DNA of 64,000 bases from Streptomyces lomondensis (GCF_014651035.1 NZ_BMWC01000009.1:310001-374000), one strand, 5' to 3'. Shown: positions 50,432 through 59,091, counted from the stretch's first letter. Notes: generated by a model from the sequence alone, not told the origin. Program-made: numbers and translations.

Positions 50432-50510
50432 GTCTCCTCCGCAGGATCCCGGCCGCGGGACGGTCGTGCCCCACGGCCCTGTACCTTGCGGATATCCCCG
50501 TCCGGCCGAT

Positions 50511-50720
50511 TCAGTCGGCCGTCAACCACCGTCCGTCGCACATGAGTTCGCGGCCGTCCAGTTCGCCGGGCTGGACCGTCTCGACGGCGCCGTCGACCAG
50601 GACGACGTCCAGGAAGGACAGCGGGGCGAGGTACGGCGTCCCCGACGCGCTGTCGGCCGTGGCGCCCCAGGCGTCCACGTCGTGTTCCAGACGATGGAGA
50701 GTCGTCGAACGGACTCCCAC
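50511..50720 (-). CDS. Hypothetical protein, possibly a fragment
   Basis: 69 residues (GVRSTTLHRLEHDVDAWGA ... GELDGRELMCDGRWLTAD), GTG start. Third codon positions are strongly G/C, so it has coding character, but no family is recognised and there is no clear ribosome site. It may be the tail of a larger, deleted gene, in keeping with the scarred surroundings. Confidence 0.4.
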   Translation of the reverse strand: MGVRSTTLHRLEHDVDAWGATADSASGTPYLAPLSFLDVVLVDGAVETVQPGELDGRELMCDGRWLTAD

Positions 50721-50987
50721 CCGTGTGGCGTTCCGAGGCTTCGGAGGCTCGCCGGACGAGCCGGTGCCGGTGAGGGACGAGGGAGTATACGCAGCTCATG
50801 CGGTTCGGACAGTAACGGAGATCACGGCAGGGTCACGGAATGGCTTATTCACGCCCTGGGCAGTCTCGTACCGCTTCTCGGTTCAACTTTCGGACTGCGA
50901 AGCCCAGTTCGAGTGTGCGGGCGGCCCCGGCGCCGTCCGCTCGCAGGGGTGGGGGGACTCCGCGTTCCGTCTCCCGAAAGGAAACGC
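50721..50987. other. Non-coding stretch, lower GC
   Basis: About 270 bases without a plausible gene on either strand. The end (CCCGAAAGGAAACGC) is a ribosome-site-like sequence preceding the ATG at 50988. Confidence 0.4.
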
Positions 50988-51128
50988 ATGCCTCAGGACG
51001 TCCGGTTCGACCTGCCCTTCGACACCCCTGCCAGCTCCCCACACGCCTCGGGCGAAGCAGCGCATCTCGGATCCAGTGGTCGCGCTACGCCTGACGGGCC
51101 GCGAGTGCTTCCTGATCAACACAGCTGA
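50988..51128 (+). pseudogene. N-terminal stub resembling a class I terpene synthase
   Basis: An ATG with AAAGGAAACGC upstream opens MPQDVRFDLPFDTPASSPHA. The opening MPQDV-F-LP-x(6-8)-SP-A is what I recall for Streptomyces sesquiterpene cyclases of the muurolol/cadinol type. After about 27 codons the similarity ends and the frame stops at 51128; none of the DDxxD or NSE motifs follow in any frame. It looks like the 5' end of a deleted terpene cyclase gene, still carrying its ribosome site. Confidence 0.45.
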
Positions 51129-51251
51129 GGCGGAAGTCCGGCTGTCCGGCGAGGCCGTCGCAGAAAGTACAGAACATTCCCGGACTCGGCCGGTCAACGA
51201 CCACGGTCGATCGATTCCGTTGCCAGGACCAAAGCTCATTGGGAGACCGGT

Positions 51252-52982
51252 GTGAAATCTCGAGTCGCAGGTGCTGTTCCGAAGGCGTCCGCCGACAGCT
51301 CGCTCCCGGCGCAGCCAAGCGCCCAGCTGCAGCCCACGGAGGCGGGGAACACCCTGGCCCGCCTCCTGGTGAAACACATCAAGGGGAGCACGGAGCAGTA
51401 CCGAAGGGCCCAGAACGCCGCTCAGCAGCGGCTGAACGCATTCGGCTCCCCCCACTCCAGCACCACGCTGCATGTGGAGGGAGCCCTCCATCTGGCGCGG
51501 CCCGCGTTCCTCCCGCCCGACGAGGAGGGCTACGCCAGGTTGAGGCACCTCGACACCAGCCTGCGCATGATCGAAGCAGCCTTCCCCCAAGTCGGCACCG
51601 ACATCGAGGTCTGCAGACTGACCTGCACGATGCTGGAAGGAGCCTGGAGGAGCCGGGCACTCACCCCGCCGCGCGAGGAGGAGCAGACAACCGTCTGCGC
51701 CTGCCCTCTGTGCCGTCGGCTGCCCACGCCCCCCGCACGCACGCTGGACGACTACCGTTGGCGGCAGAGCGCCGGTCGTCCCCTCGCCGTCAAGACCTGG
51801 CCACACCGCCGGGAACTCGACAGCGTCCTGACCGGTGGATGGTCCTGGACCCGGCAGATGAACGACCTCGAACGAGACCTCGGCCACCGCCATCGCTTCG
51901 AGGACGACATACTCGTCTTCCACGAATACAAACGCGTGATCGACACCATCGACACAACACGCCTCACCCAGCACGTCGAAGGCCGCCTGGCCGAGAACTT
52001 CAGCACCAACAGCGCACGGGCCCTGGTCTCCGGACTCTTCGCAGCGCATAAACGATCCGTCGACGAGTACTGGCTCCAGCAGCACGACGCGGGCAACGTC
52101 ATGCTCCCCCAGAGCAACCCCCTCAACCAGAGCACCTACTCGATCCTGCAGATGCTGGACTGCCTGTTCTGGCACGTCGCCCCCGACACCGAACTCTGGC
52201 AGGAGGAGAACCTCGCCTCCCTGCTGCTGTGCCGCGCCATCGACGACATGGCCGACGTACGAGCCGACGCCCTCACCGGCGAGATCAGCAACTTCTGGCT
52301 CGCCGACATGCCCACCCACACCAAGGCGCTCTACGCCGCCTGCGCGATAGCCATCGTCAAGTACGGCTGCATGCCCGAGGCGCACAGCCCGATGTGGAAC
52401 ACCTGGCTGATGACCACCACCGTCGTCTGGATGGGGCTCACGGGCCGCCACGCCCTGTGGTTCGACGGCATCACCCAGGGCCTCCCCCCGGCCGAGGACT
52501 GCCCGCTCTGCGACCTGCAGCCCAACCCCTGCACCGGCATCCTCACCCACGGCACCACCCTCACCATCGCCCCGCGGCCCACCGCACCGGCACTGAGCCC
52601 CCGGGCCGCCGAGCTGTCGGCACGCTGCCGGGCCCAATACCCCGAGACATGGCCCCTCTTCGACGCCGAGCTCCATGCCTTCGAAGCACTGCACGGCCCG
52701 TGGTACGGCAACACGGACAGCACATGGGAGATCTTGCGCCGCACCTACATCGCCGCCGTGGAGGCATCCAGCGCCGCACCATCGCCGGACCGCGCCCGTC
52801 ATGTCCAACAAGACGCCGGCGTAGTCGGATCCGCGAGGTTCCACACCCTGCACGACCCTCAGACCGGGAGGGAAGACACCGCACTGCTCGCCTACATGTT
52901 CGGCTGTGCCCACCCGCATTTCCTCTGGAACGCCACGGGATACCGTCCCACGGGCGTCGCAGGCGACTGGCTCGACGGCTGA
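51252..52982 (+). CDS. Orphan 576-residue protein with DDMAD motif and two Cys clusters
   Basis: No family recognised. Mostly helical with an even length of about 576. Seen: a Cys cluster C149-x-C151-x2-C154 (CACPLCRR), an acidic helix MNDLERDLGHRHRFEDDIL (about 203-220), LLLCRAIDDMADVRADAL (DDxxD at 331-335), and a second cluster CPLCDLQPNPC (417-427). The DDxxD in a helix resembles the metal site of isoprenoid synthases, but the second NSE/DTE motif is not obvious, so this is only a lead. GTG 51252 has GGGAG seven bases upstream. Base composition is lower in GC than the neighbours (more A/T in third positions), and it lies between gene remnants and a MITE, pointing to acquisition. A perfect terminator follows. 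Confidence 0.8.
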   Translation: MKSRVAGAVPKASADSSLPAQPSAQLQPTEAGNTLARLLVKHIKGSTEQYRRAQNAAQQRLNAFGSPHSSTTLHVEGALHLARPAFLPPDEEGYARLRHLDTSLRMIEAAFPQVGTDIEVCRLTCTMLEGAWRSRALTPPREEEQTTVCACPLCRRLPTPPARTLDDYRWRQSAGRPLAVKTWPHRRELDSVLTGGWSWTRQMNDLERDLGHRHRFEDDILVFHEYKRVIDTIDTTRLTQHVEGRLAENFSTNSARALVSGLFAAHKRSVDEYWLQQHDAGNVMLPQSNPLNQSTYSILQMLDCLFWHVAPDTELWQEENLASLLLCRAIDDMADVRADALTGEISNFWLADMPTHTKALYAACAIAIVKYGCMPEAHSPMWNTWLMTTTVVWMGLTGRHALWFDGITQGLPPAEDCPLCDLQPNPCTGILTHGTTLTIAPRPTAPALSPRAAELSARCRAQYPETWPLFDAELHAFEALHGPWYGNTDSTWEILRRTYIAAVEASSAAPSPDRARHVQQDAGVVGSARFHTLHDPQTGREDTALLAYMFGCAHPHFLWNATGYRPTGVAGDWLDG

Positions 52983-52993
52983 CACGCACGGCT

Positions 52994-53020
52994 TTGCCCG
53001 GCCGGAAGCCGGCCGGGCAA
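52994..53020 (+). terminator. Terminator of the orphan gene
   Basis: A perfect 12-bp stem, TTGCCCGGCCGG (52994-53005) with 53009-53020, and a 3-base loop, 11 bases after the stop. Confidence 0.75.
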
Positions 53021-53037
53021 CGGTCTGCCGGCGTGAC

Positions 53038-53267
53038 CTAGGGCCTGTCGTTTGGATCACGCCGCAGACGCGGGGTCTGGCACGCGCATCTGCCGCGTTG
53101 TCGTCGGTCCCCGACGCTCCGCGTCGACTCCCTCCTCCGCCTTGCAGCTGCACGCTCCCCCAAGCTCTCGGCTGCGCTCGAGCAGGGAGGTACCCCCATG
53201 ACCCCGCTCACCGGCACTGAACAGCACCGTCACTTCCCTGCGACCTGATCCAAACGACAGGCCCTAG
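53038..53267. mobile_element. 222-bp MITE with 18-bp perfect terminal repeats and CTAG target duplication
   Basis: GGCCTGTCGTTTGGATCA at 53042-53059 recurs exactly inverted at 53246-53263. Each end is flanked by CTAG (53038-53041 and 53264-53267), as expected for IS5-type elements with a YTAR target. The interior has no transposase. It includes a segment around 53154-53198 (CTCCCCCAAGCTCTCGGCTG...) which I recall as another dispersed Streptomyces repeat. The right CTAG provides the TAG stop codon of the adjacent P450 gene on the minus strand. Confidence 0.85.
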
Positions 53268-54514
53268 ACGGCGAACTCGACCGGCAGGCTGTCCAGCCGG
53301 GACTCCCACGTGGAGGCGGTCGAGGTCAGTTCTTCCGGCGGTACGGCCAGGCGCAGGTCCGGCAGCCGGTGCAGCAGGACGTCCACGCCGATCTCGATGA
53401 TGGACTGGCCGATGTTCTGCCCCGGGCACTCGTGCGGTCCGGAGCTGAACGCCAGGTGCGACTGGTTGCCCTGCACGGCGACGGCCGAGTCGGGCCGTAC
53501 CTCCGGGTCGAGGTTGCCGGCGGCCAGGCCCAGGATGAGCAGTTCTCCCTCCTGGACGTGATGGCCTCCGAGCTCCAGGTCGGCGGTTGCGAACCGGCCC
53601 GGCAGCACGGACAGCGGCGGGATGTCCCACATGACCTCTTCCACCACTGAGGAGATGTTCAGCTCCCCGCTGACCAGACCGGACAGCCGGGCGGCGTCGG
53701 TGAGGACCCGTTGCAGGACCCGGGCCAGCAGGTTGCTGGTGGTGGTGTGCGCGGCGATCAGCACCAGGCGCAGATGGCTGACGACCTCGTCGTGGTCGAG
53801 GCCGGCCGGGTGCTCCAGCAGGGCCGTGGCGAAGTCGGAGCCCGGCTCGGCCCGCTTGCGCTCGGCGAGTTCCGCGAGGATCTGCATGATCCGGTCGTTG
53901 TGCTCGAGGGCGCCCTCACCGCCCTTGAAGACCTGGGCGCACGACTCGATCAGGCGTAGCCCGTCCGCCGCGGGAAGGCCCAGCATCCTGGTGAGCACGA
54001 GCATCGGCAGTTGCTCGGCGTAGTCGGCCACGAGGTCGGCGCGCCCGGCGTCGGCGAACGCGTCGATCTGCTTGTTCGCGAAGCGCGTGACGTGCCGGCG
54101 GATGCCCCGGGCGGCCGCCGCCTGCAGCCCGTCGGTGACGGCGCCGCGCAGCCTGCGGTGCGGTTCGCCGTCCTGGGACACACAGTCGGGGCGCCAGCCG
54201 ACCATCGGCATGATCGGCGAGGTCTCCTCGATCCGGCCCTCCCGCCAGTCCCGCCAGATCCGCGCGTCCCGGCTGAACTGGCGGGGGTTGTCGAGCACCC
54301 GCCGGTTGTCGCGGTAGCCGAGGACCAGCCAGGCGGGCACGTCGCCCTCCAGCAGGACCGGCGCGACCGAGCCGTGCTCCTTGCGCAGCCGCTCGTAGAT
54401 GCCGACCGGGTCGGTCGCGGCCTCCGGTCCGTACAGCCGGGTGAGATCGGCCCCGTGGTGGGCGACGGGGCAGCCCCGCCCGGCCTGGAGGGCGTTGTCG
54501 GTCGAATCGTTCAT
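53264..54514 (-). CDS. cvnE: Conservon-associated cytochrome P450 (CYP157-like), EXXR arginine replaced
   Basis: 416 residues. The heme loop is FSSGPHECPG (Cys363). The K-helix ExxR motif, nearly invariant in P450s, reads E293-V-M-W296: Trp in place of Arg. This loss is known for the CYP157 family of Streptomyces conservons (EQSLW in CYP157C1). The I-helix has AAHTTTSN instead of AGxET. So heme environment and activation are unusual, and electron transfer or catalysis may differ. The ATG at 54514 overlaps the cvnD stop (ATGA). The stop codon is formed by the CTAG duplication of the MITE, so the original C-terminus may have been changed by a few residues. Confidence 0.9.
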   Translation of the reverse strand: MNDSTDNALQAGRGCPVAHHGADLTRLYGPEAATDPVGIYERLRKEHGSVAPVLLEGDVPAWLVLGYRDNRRVLDNPRQFSRDARIWRDWREGRIEETSPIMPMVGWRPDCVSQDGEPHRRLRGAVTDGLQAAAARGIRRHVTRFANKQIDAFADAGRADLVADYAEQLPMLVLTRMLGLPAADGLRLIESCAQVFKGGEGALEHNDRIMQILAELAERKRAEPGSDFATALLEHPAGLDHDEVVSHLRLVLIAAHTTTSNLLARVLQRVLTDAARLSGLVSGELNISSVVEEVMWDIPPLSVLPGRFATADLELGGHHVQEGELLILGLAAGNLDPEVRPDSAVAVQGNQSHLAFSSGPHECPGQNIGQSIIEIGVDVLLHRLPDLRLAVPPEELTSTASTWESRLDSLPVEFAV

Positions 54515-55116
54515 CGGGGCTCCAGGGCCACGGCCGAGCGTTCCTTCAGATGGTGGATCAGGGCGACGAGGACGTCCCGGCTGGAGGCCCGGTCGCGGGC
54601 GTCGAAGGCCACGACCGGTGTGTGTGCGGGGATGTCCAGCGCGTCCCTGATCTCCTCCGCCGGGTAGTTCTGGGAGTCGGGGAAGACGTTCAGCGCGACG
54701 ACGAACGGGACGTCCTGCCGCTCCATCTCCTCGATCGCCCGGAAGCTGGACTCCAGGCGGCGCGTGTCCACCAGGACGATCGCGCCGAGCGCCCCCTTGA
54801 ACAGCCCGTTCCACAGGAACCAGAACCGCTCCTGGCCGGGCGTGCCGAACAGGTACAGCACCAGGCTCTCGCTGATGCCGATCTTGCCGAAGTCCAGGCT
54901 GACGGTGGTCTGCGTCTTGTCGGCGACGCCGATCAGATGGTCGACGTCGACGCTGGCCTGGGTGAGGGTCTCCTCGGTGGTGAGCGGCTTGATGTCGCTG
55001 ACCGACCGGACCATGGTGGTCTTCCCGGTGCCGAACCCGCCGGCGATCATCACCTTCACCGAGCGGGTCTCCCCGGCCGCCCGCCCTCCGGGTTGGTCAA
55101 AGCCTTTCAAGTCCAC
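54511..55116 (-). CDS. cvnD: Conservon GTP/ATP-binding protein CvnD
   Basis: 201-residue Ras-like P-loop protein of the conservon (DUF2075-type/Rag-like) group. P-loop GGFGTGKTT (residues 22-30), switch segment DFGKIGISESLVLYLFGTPGQERF and base motif ALNVFPD. GTG 55116 with GAGGAGG six bases upstream, inside the last codons of cvnC. It is expected to act with the roadblock protein CvnB and the sensor CvnA as a membrane-anchored GTPase-like switch. Confidence 0.93.
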   Translation of the reverse strand: MDLKGFDQPGGRAAGETRSVKVMIAGGFGTGKTTMVRSVSDIKPLTTEETLTQASVDVDHLIGVADKTQTTVSLDFGKIGISESLVLYLFGTPGQERFWFLWNGLFKGALGAIVLVDTRRLESSFRAIEEMERQDVPFVVALNVFPDSQNYPAEEIRDALDIPAHTPVVAFDARDRASSRDVLVALIHHLKERSAVALEPR

Positions 55117-55468
55117 TGAGTACCTCCTCAAGGAGCGCGAGGTCGGGCCCGCGGCCGGCGTCGTGTGCCGGGATGGGGTCACGGGCTTCGACGCGACCTG
55201 CGTCCAGCAGGTCCGACAGCAGCACTGCGAGAATGTTGAAGGGCAGCCCGAGGTGAGCGCCGAGTTCGGCGACCGACAGCGGGTCGCGGCAGCGGCGCAG
55301 GATCTCCTCGTGCTCGTGCTGCATGCCCGGTAACGGGGCGGCGCGGGCGATGACCAGGGTCGCCACGTCGAGGCTCGACGCCGAACCGCCCGGTCCGCTG
55401 CGCCCTCCGGTGAGGACGTAGTAGCGCTCGAGACCGGACGGGTCCGACGGCCTGCGGGGAGCACTCAT
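55097..55468 (-). CDS. cvnC: Conservon DUF742 protein CvnC
   Basis: 123 residues of DUF742: RPSDPSGLERYYVLTGGRS (start), ILRRCRDPLSVAELGAHLGLPFNILAVLLSDLLDAGRVEAR (a winged-helix-like segment), and LLEEVLSGLERL at the end. It overlaps cvnB by an ATGA and cvnD by 20 bases, so all are translated together. Confidence 0.93.
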   Translation of the reverse strand: MSAPRRPSDPSGLERYYVLTGGRSGPGGSASSLDVATLVIARAAPLPGMQHEHEEILRRCRDPLSVAELGAHLGLPFNILAVLLSDLLDAGRVEARDPIPAHDAGRGPDLALLEEVLSGLERL

Positions 55469-55875
55469 CCAGAGTGCTCCTCCAGGCGCGGAGTGGTGCC
55501 GAGGAGCTCACCCATCCTGCGGGCCAGGTCCCGCATCTGGTGGCCGAGCAGGCCCTGGTCGAGGCCTTCCCTGGCCAGGACGCCGAGATACGTCTCCACA
55601 CCGGCGCGGACGACGAAGAGGTGCCCGCCGTCCACTTCGATCATCGCGAGCCGCAACTGCCCGGCGTACTTGGGGAACTGCTCGGCGACCGGCTGGGCCA
55701 GGGCCTGGAGGCCGGCCACCACGGCGGCGAAGCGGTCGACGTCGTCGGGGTCTTCTGCGCCGTAGGAGGTGATGGCCTTGCCGTCGCTGGAGGCCACGAG
55801 GGCGAAACGGATCTCCTGGATGCTCTCGACGAGATCGCGGAGCGCCCAGCTCACATCTGTTCCTTGTTGCGTCAT
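55465..55875 (-). CDS. cvnB: Conservon roadblock/LC7 protein CvnB
   Basis: 136 residues, roadblock/LC7 fold: LRDLVESIQEIRFALVASSDGKAITSYGAED and FPKYAGQLRLAMIEVDGGHLFVVRAGVETYLGVLA. Such proteins regulate small GTPases, here CvnD. Begins five bases after the cvnA stop. Confidence 0.93.
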   Translation of the reverse strand: MTQQGTDVSWALRDLVESIQEIRFALVASSDGKAITSYGAEDPDDVDRFAAVVAGLQALAQPVAEQFPKYAGQLRLAMIEVDGGHLFVVRAGVETYLGVLAREGLDQGLLGHQMRDLARRMGELLGTTPRLEEHSG

Positions 55876-55880
55876 GAGGA

Positions 55881-57620
55881 CTAGTCGCTCTCTTCGATGC
55901 GTTGCTCGGTGGACTCGCGTCCGGCGGGGGTGTCGCGGTCGTCGGCCGCCTTCGAGGCCTCCGCGGCGTCACGTCCGGCGGTGGCGAAGGCGGCGAGACC
56001 GGAGAAGGAGGCGTCGGGCGGGACCGCGGCGACCGTGCTCCGGTCGGTCCGCTCGGCCTGCCCGGGCCCGTCCGCCTCGTTCCGCTTGCTGCGGCGCCGG
56101 GGCAGTCCGCCGGGCGTGGTCTCCGCGGCCTCGGCCGGCGCGGCCGGTGCGGGTGCGGTGTCCGTCTCGCGGGCCGGAGCGGCCGCGGCGGTGCGGACCT
56201 CCGGGGCGGGGGCGGCCGGGGCTGCCGTGGTCTGGGCGGTCGCGGCCGTGGGCAGCGGGCTGAAGTACTTGTGCGGGACCACGACCACCACGGAGGTGCC
56301 GAGCCACGGCGAGTCCGCGAAGGTGACGCGGATGCCGTAGCGCCGGGCGAGGGCGCCGACGACGCGCAGGCCGATGCTGGCGTCCTCGGTGATGCCGCCG
56401 AGGCCCGCGCCGGGCGCGGTGCCCGCGAGGGCGTGCTCGGCCTCGCGCTTCTTCTCCTCGCTGAGGCCCTTGCCGGAGTCCTGGATCTCGATGCCGACGC
56501 CGTTGGGGACCTCCTTGCCGGAGATGAGCACCGGTTCGGTGGGCGGCGAGTAGCGGGCCGCGTTGTCCAGGAGGTGGGCGAAGATCAGCGTGAGGTGGTC
56601 CACGAGGCCGCCGTCGACGCCGAGTTCGGGCAGGTGGCGCACCTGGATGCGGTGGAAGTCCTTGATCCGGCCGATGCCGCCGCGCACCACGCTCAGCAGC
56701 CGCTGCGGCTCCTGCCACTGCCGGCCGGGCCGGTCCGAACCGCCGAGCACGCCGATGCTGGCGGCGAGACAGTCGGCGGGGCCGATCTCCTGGTCGAGCT
56801 CCATCAGGCCGCGGGCGACGGCCGGCAGCCTGCCATGCTCGCCCTGCATCTCGTGCAGCCGGCCGCGCAGCTTGCTGGTCAGGACGTGGATGCGGTTGCC
56901 GATGCTGATGACGGCCTGCTCGGCGGAGGTGGAGCGGTCGAACTCCGCCTCCAGGCCGATCAGGGCGGTGCGCAGCAGCTTGCGCAGCTCGGCCTGGAGG
57001 TCGGCGCTGACCTTGGCGCACTGGTTGACGGTCGGCAGGATGTCGTCGATGGCCTCGCCGGAGCGGAGCTTCTCCATCGCGTCGGGCAGCTGCTCGTCGG
57101 CGAGCCGGGCGACCGCGGCGAGCTGGTGGGAGAGCTGCTCCTGCCAGATCTCGGCCTGGTCGGCGAGCTGGGCCTCGTAGGACCTGGCCTGCTCGGTCAG
57201 CCGTTCCTCGTAGGCCCGGGACTGGTCGGCGAGCTGCGACTCGTACGTGGAGCTCTGTTCCGCGAGGCGCTGCTCGTAGGCCGCGTTCTGCTCGGTGAGC
57301 TGGGACTCCAGGGTGGCGCGCTCGGCGGAGAACTTCCGTTCCAGGCCCGCCACATGCTGCTGCCACTGCTGGTTGTGCTCGGCCTGCGTGGTGCGGAAGG
57401 AGCCCTCCGCGCGGTGCAGCTGTGCCCGGGTGCGCAGCAGCAAGCGTACGCACACGGCGCTGGCCGCCGTCGCCGCGACACCGGCGACGGCCGCGGTTAT
57501 TCGCTCCGAGCTGATGAACGTGGCGGCAACCGTCCCGCCTCCCAAGCCCAGCGGCATCAACCACCAGCTGTACCAGGCGACAGGGGCCCGCGCCGCCGGT
57601 GGCGGAGTGGCGAGTTCCAT
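55881..57620 (-). CDS. cvnA: Conservon sensor histidine kinase CvnA
   Basis: 579 residues. Short N-terminus, two closely spaced hydrophobic helices (about 18-65), then a regular coiled-coil of about eight repeats of 9-11 residues (LTEQNAAYEQRLAEQSSTYE...QLADQSRAYEERLTEQ), a helical dimer region without a canonical H-box, and a HATPase domain with N-box LLDNAARYSPP and G-box DSGKGLSE. The C-terminus is a long Ala/Pro-rich tail. CvnA in conservons is thought to sense outside signals and set CvnD state. I choose the ATG at 57620 (AAGG six bases upstream); upstream in-frame starts exist to 57710. Confidence 0.93.
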   Translation of the reverse strand: MELATPPPAARAPVAWYSWWLMPLGLGGGTVAATFISSERITAAVAGVAATAASAVCVRLLLRTRAQLHRAEGSFRTTQAEHNQQWQQHVAGLERKFSAERATLESQLTEQNAAYEQRLAEQSSTYESQLADQSRAYEERLTEQARSYEAQLADQAEIWQEQLSHQLAAVARLADEQLPDAMEKLRSGEAIDDILPTVNQCAKVSADLQAELRKLLRTALIGLEAEFDRSTSAEQAVISIGNRIHVLTSKLRGRLHEMQGEHGRLPAVARGLMELDQEIGPADCLAASIGVLGGSDRPGRQWQEPQRLLSVVRGGIGRIKDFHRIQVRHLPELGVDGGLVDHLTLIFAHLLDNAARYSPPTEPVLISGKEVPNGVGIEIQDSGKGLSEEKKREAEHALAGTAPGAGLGGITEDASIGLRVVGALARRYGIRVTFADSPWLGTSVVVVVPHKYFSPLPTAATAQTTAAPAAPAPEVRTAAAAPARETDTAPAPAAPAEAAETTPGGLPRRRSKRNEADGPGQAERTDRSTVAAVPPDASFSGLAAFATAGRDAAEASKAADDRDTPAGRESTEQRIEESD

Positions 57621-57943
57621 CTGCATCCTTAGAAGCAACACGATCGAACAGGGGGTGTGAACCGCACTCATGAGTACGCACCGCGAGTCGACCGGACACG
57701 ATCGCGTCAACTCGCAGCGCCGATCGGAACCTTATCGGGTTTGAACCCGAAAGGATCAACCTCGGCTCCTGCCGGACGTGAGGGTTCCGTCACGCTCCGA
57801 CAGAAAGCCACACGTCGACAAATGGCTTTGCTGCCCGGCCAGTTGGGCGGCACCGGGCCGGGCCCGGGTCAGCGGGTGGCCCGATCCTATCGAAGAGTGG
57901 CAATCCTGCCATTGGCGCGCGGACCGACGGACCGGCACGCTGG
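57621..57943. other. Divergent intergenic with a dyad
   Basis: 323 bases between cvnA and the oxidoreductase gene, holding both promoters. A dyad TCGGGTT-TG-AACCCGA at 57735-57750 is the only symmetrical element of note. No gene seen. Confidence 0.5.
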
Positions 57944-58900
57944 ATGACCATGAGCACACAGCACACCATGCGAGCCATCAGCCAGGACGTCCTCGGTGGT
58001 CCCGAGGTCCTGAAGGAAGTGGAGGTCGAGCGCCCGGTACCGCGGCCGAACGAGGTGCTGGTCCGGGTGCGGGCCGCCGGGGTCAATCCGACCGACTGGA
58101 AGCACCGCGCCACCGGACACTTCCTGGGCCGGCCGCCCTTCGTCCTGGGCTGGGACGTCTCCGGCGTGGTGGAGGCGGTCGGCGTCGGCGTGGCGGCGTT
58201 CGCGCCGGGCGACGAGGTCTTCGGCATGCTGCCGTATCCGTTCGGGCACGGCTCGCACGCCGAGTACGTCACGGCTCCGGTCCGCGCCCTCACGCACAAG
58301 CCGGACGGTATCGACCACGTCCAGGCAGGCGCGCTCCCGCTGGTCTCGCTCACCGCGTGGCAGGCGCTGACCGAGCACGCCGGCCTGCGGTCCGGGCAGC
58401 GGGTGCTGGTCCACGCCGCGGCCGGCGGGGTCGGGCACGCGGCGGTGCAGATCGCCAAGGAGCGCGGCGCGTACGTGATCGGCACGGCAAGCGCGGGCAA
58501 GCACGAGTTCCTGCGCGGGATCGGGGTCGACGAGGCGGTGGACTACCGCGAGACGGACTTCGCCGAGGTCGTGAAGGACGTCGACGTCGTGCTGGACACG
58601 ATCGGGGGCGAGACCGCCCTGCGCTCGCTGCGCGTACTGCGCCCGGGCGGTGTCGTGGTGTCGATCCTGCCGGTGGGCTCGGACGACTTCTACGAGGAGG
58701 CCGAGCGGCTCGGTGTCCGGGCGGTCCGGATGCTGGTCGACGCCGACCGCAGCGGGATGGAGACGATCGCGAAACTGGCCGGAACGGGCAAGCTGCGCGC
58801 CACGATCGCCGGGACCTTCCCACTGTCCGCCGCCGCCGAAGCACACGCCCAGGGGGAGACCGGCCGGACGACGGGCAAGCTGGTGCTGGTGAACGACTGA
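57944..58900 (+). CDS. NADPH:quinone-oxidoreductase-like MDR protein
   Basis: 318 residues, medium-chain dehydrogenase fold without zinc ligands: N-terminal GroES-like domain (RVRAAGVNPTDWKHRATGHF), Rossmann motif VLVHAAAGGVGHAAVQIA (AxxGGVG), and C-terminal GKLVLV. Group: zeta-crystallin/QOR-like, reducing quinones or enones with NADPH. ATG 57944; MSTQHTMRAIS (57950) is an alternative start two codons later. Followed by a gene-free repeat region. Confidence 0.9.
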   Translation: MTMSTQHTMRAISQDVLGGPEVLKEVEVERPVPRPNEVLVRVRAAGVNPTDWKHRATGHFLGRPPFVLGWDVSGVVEAVGVGVAAFAPGDEVFGMLPYPFGHGSHAEYVTAPVRALTHKPDGIDHVQAGALPLVSLTAWQALTEHAGLRSGQRVLVHAAAGGVGHAAVQIAKERGAYVIGTASAGKHEFLRGIGVDEAVDYRETDFAEVVKDVDVVLDTIGGETALRSLRVLRPGGVVVSILPVGSDDFYEEAERLGVRAVRMLVDADRSGMETIAKLAGTGKLRATIAGTFPLSAAAEAHAQGETGRTTGKLVLVND

Positions 58901-59091
58901 GTGACTCCTGCAGCCTCGTCCGGCCGACACGCCCCGGGCCTTGATCCGGACCGGACCGGCCGGGCGGCCGACCGACCACGCCGGACCGCCACTGGCGTGG
59001 CCGGGCCCGGCTGGGCGCATGGCATGCACGCCCCGGCTCCGTCGGCCGCCGAGCGGGAAGAGGCGCCGGGCGGGGCCGGTGCCCTGCCCGT

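Noticed and set aside
50419..50799. Alternative 126-codon minus-strand gene overlapping the 69-residue hypothetical
   Set aside because: Its translation is Arg/Gly-rich with poor third-position bias; the 69-residue frame has better codon use.
53038..53267. Complete insertion sequence
   Set aside because: Only 222 bases between the repeats and no transposase-like frame; called a MITE instead.
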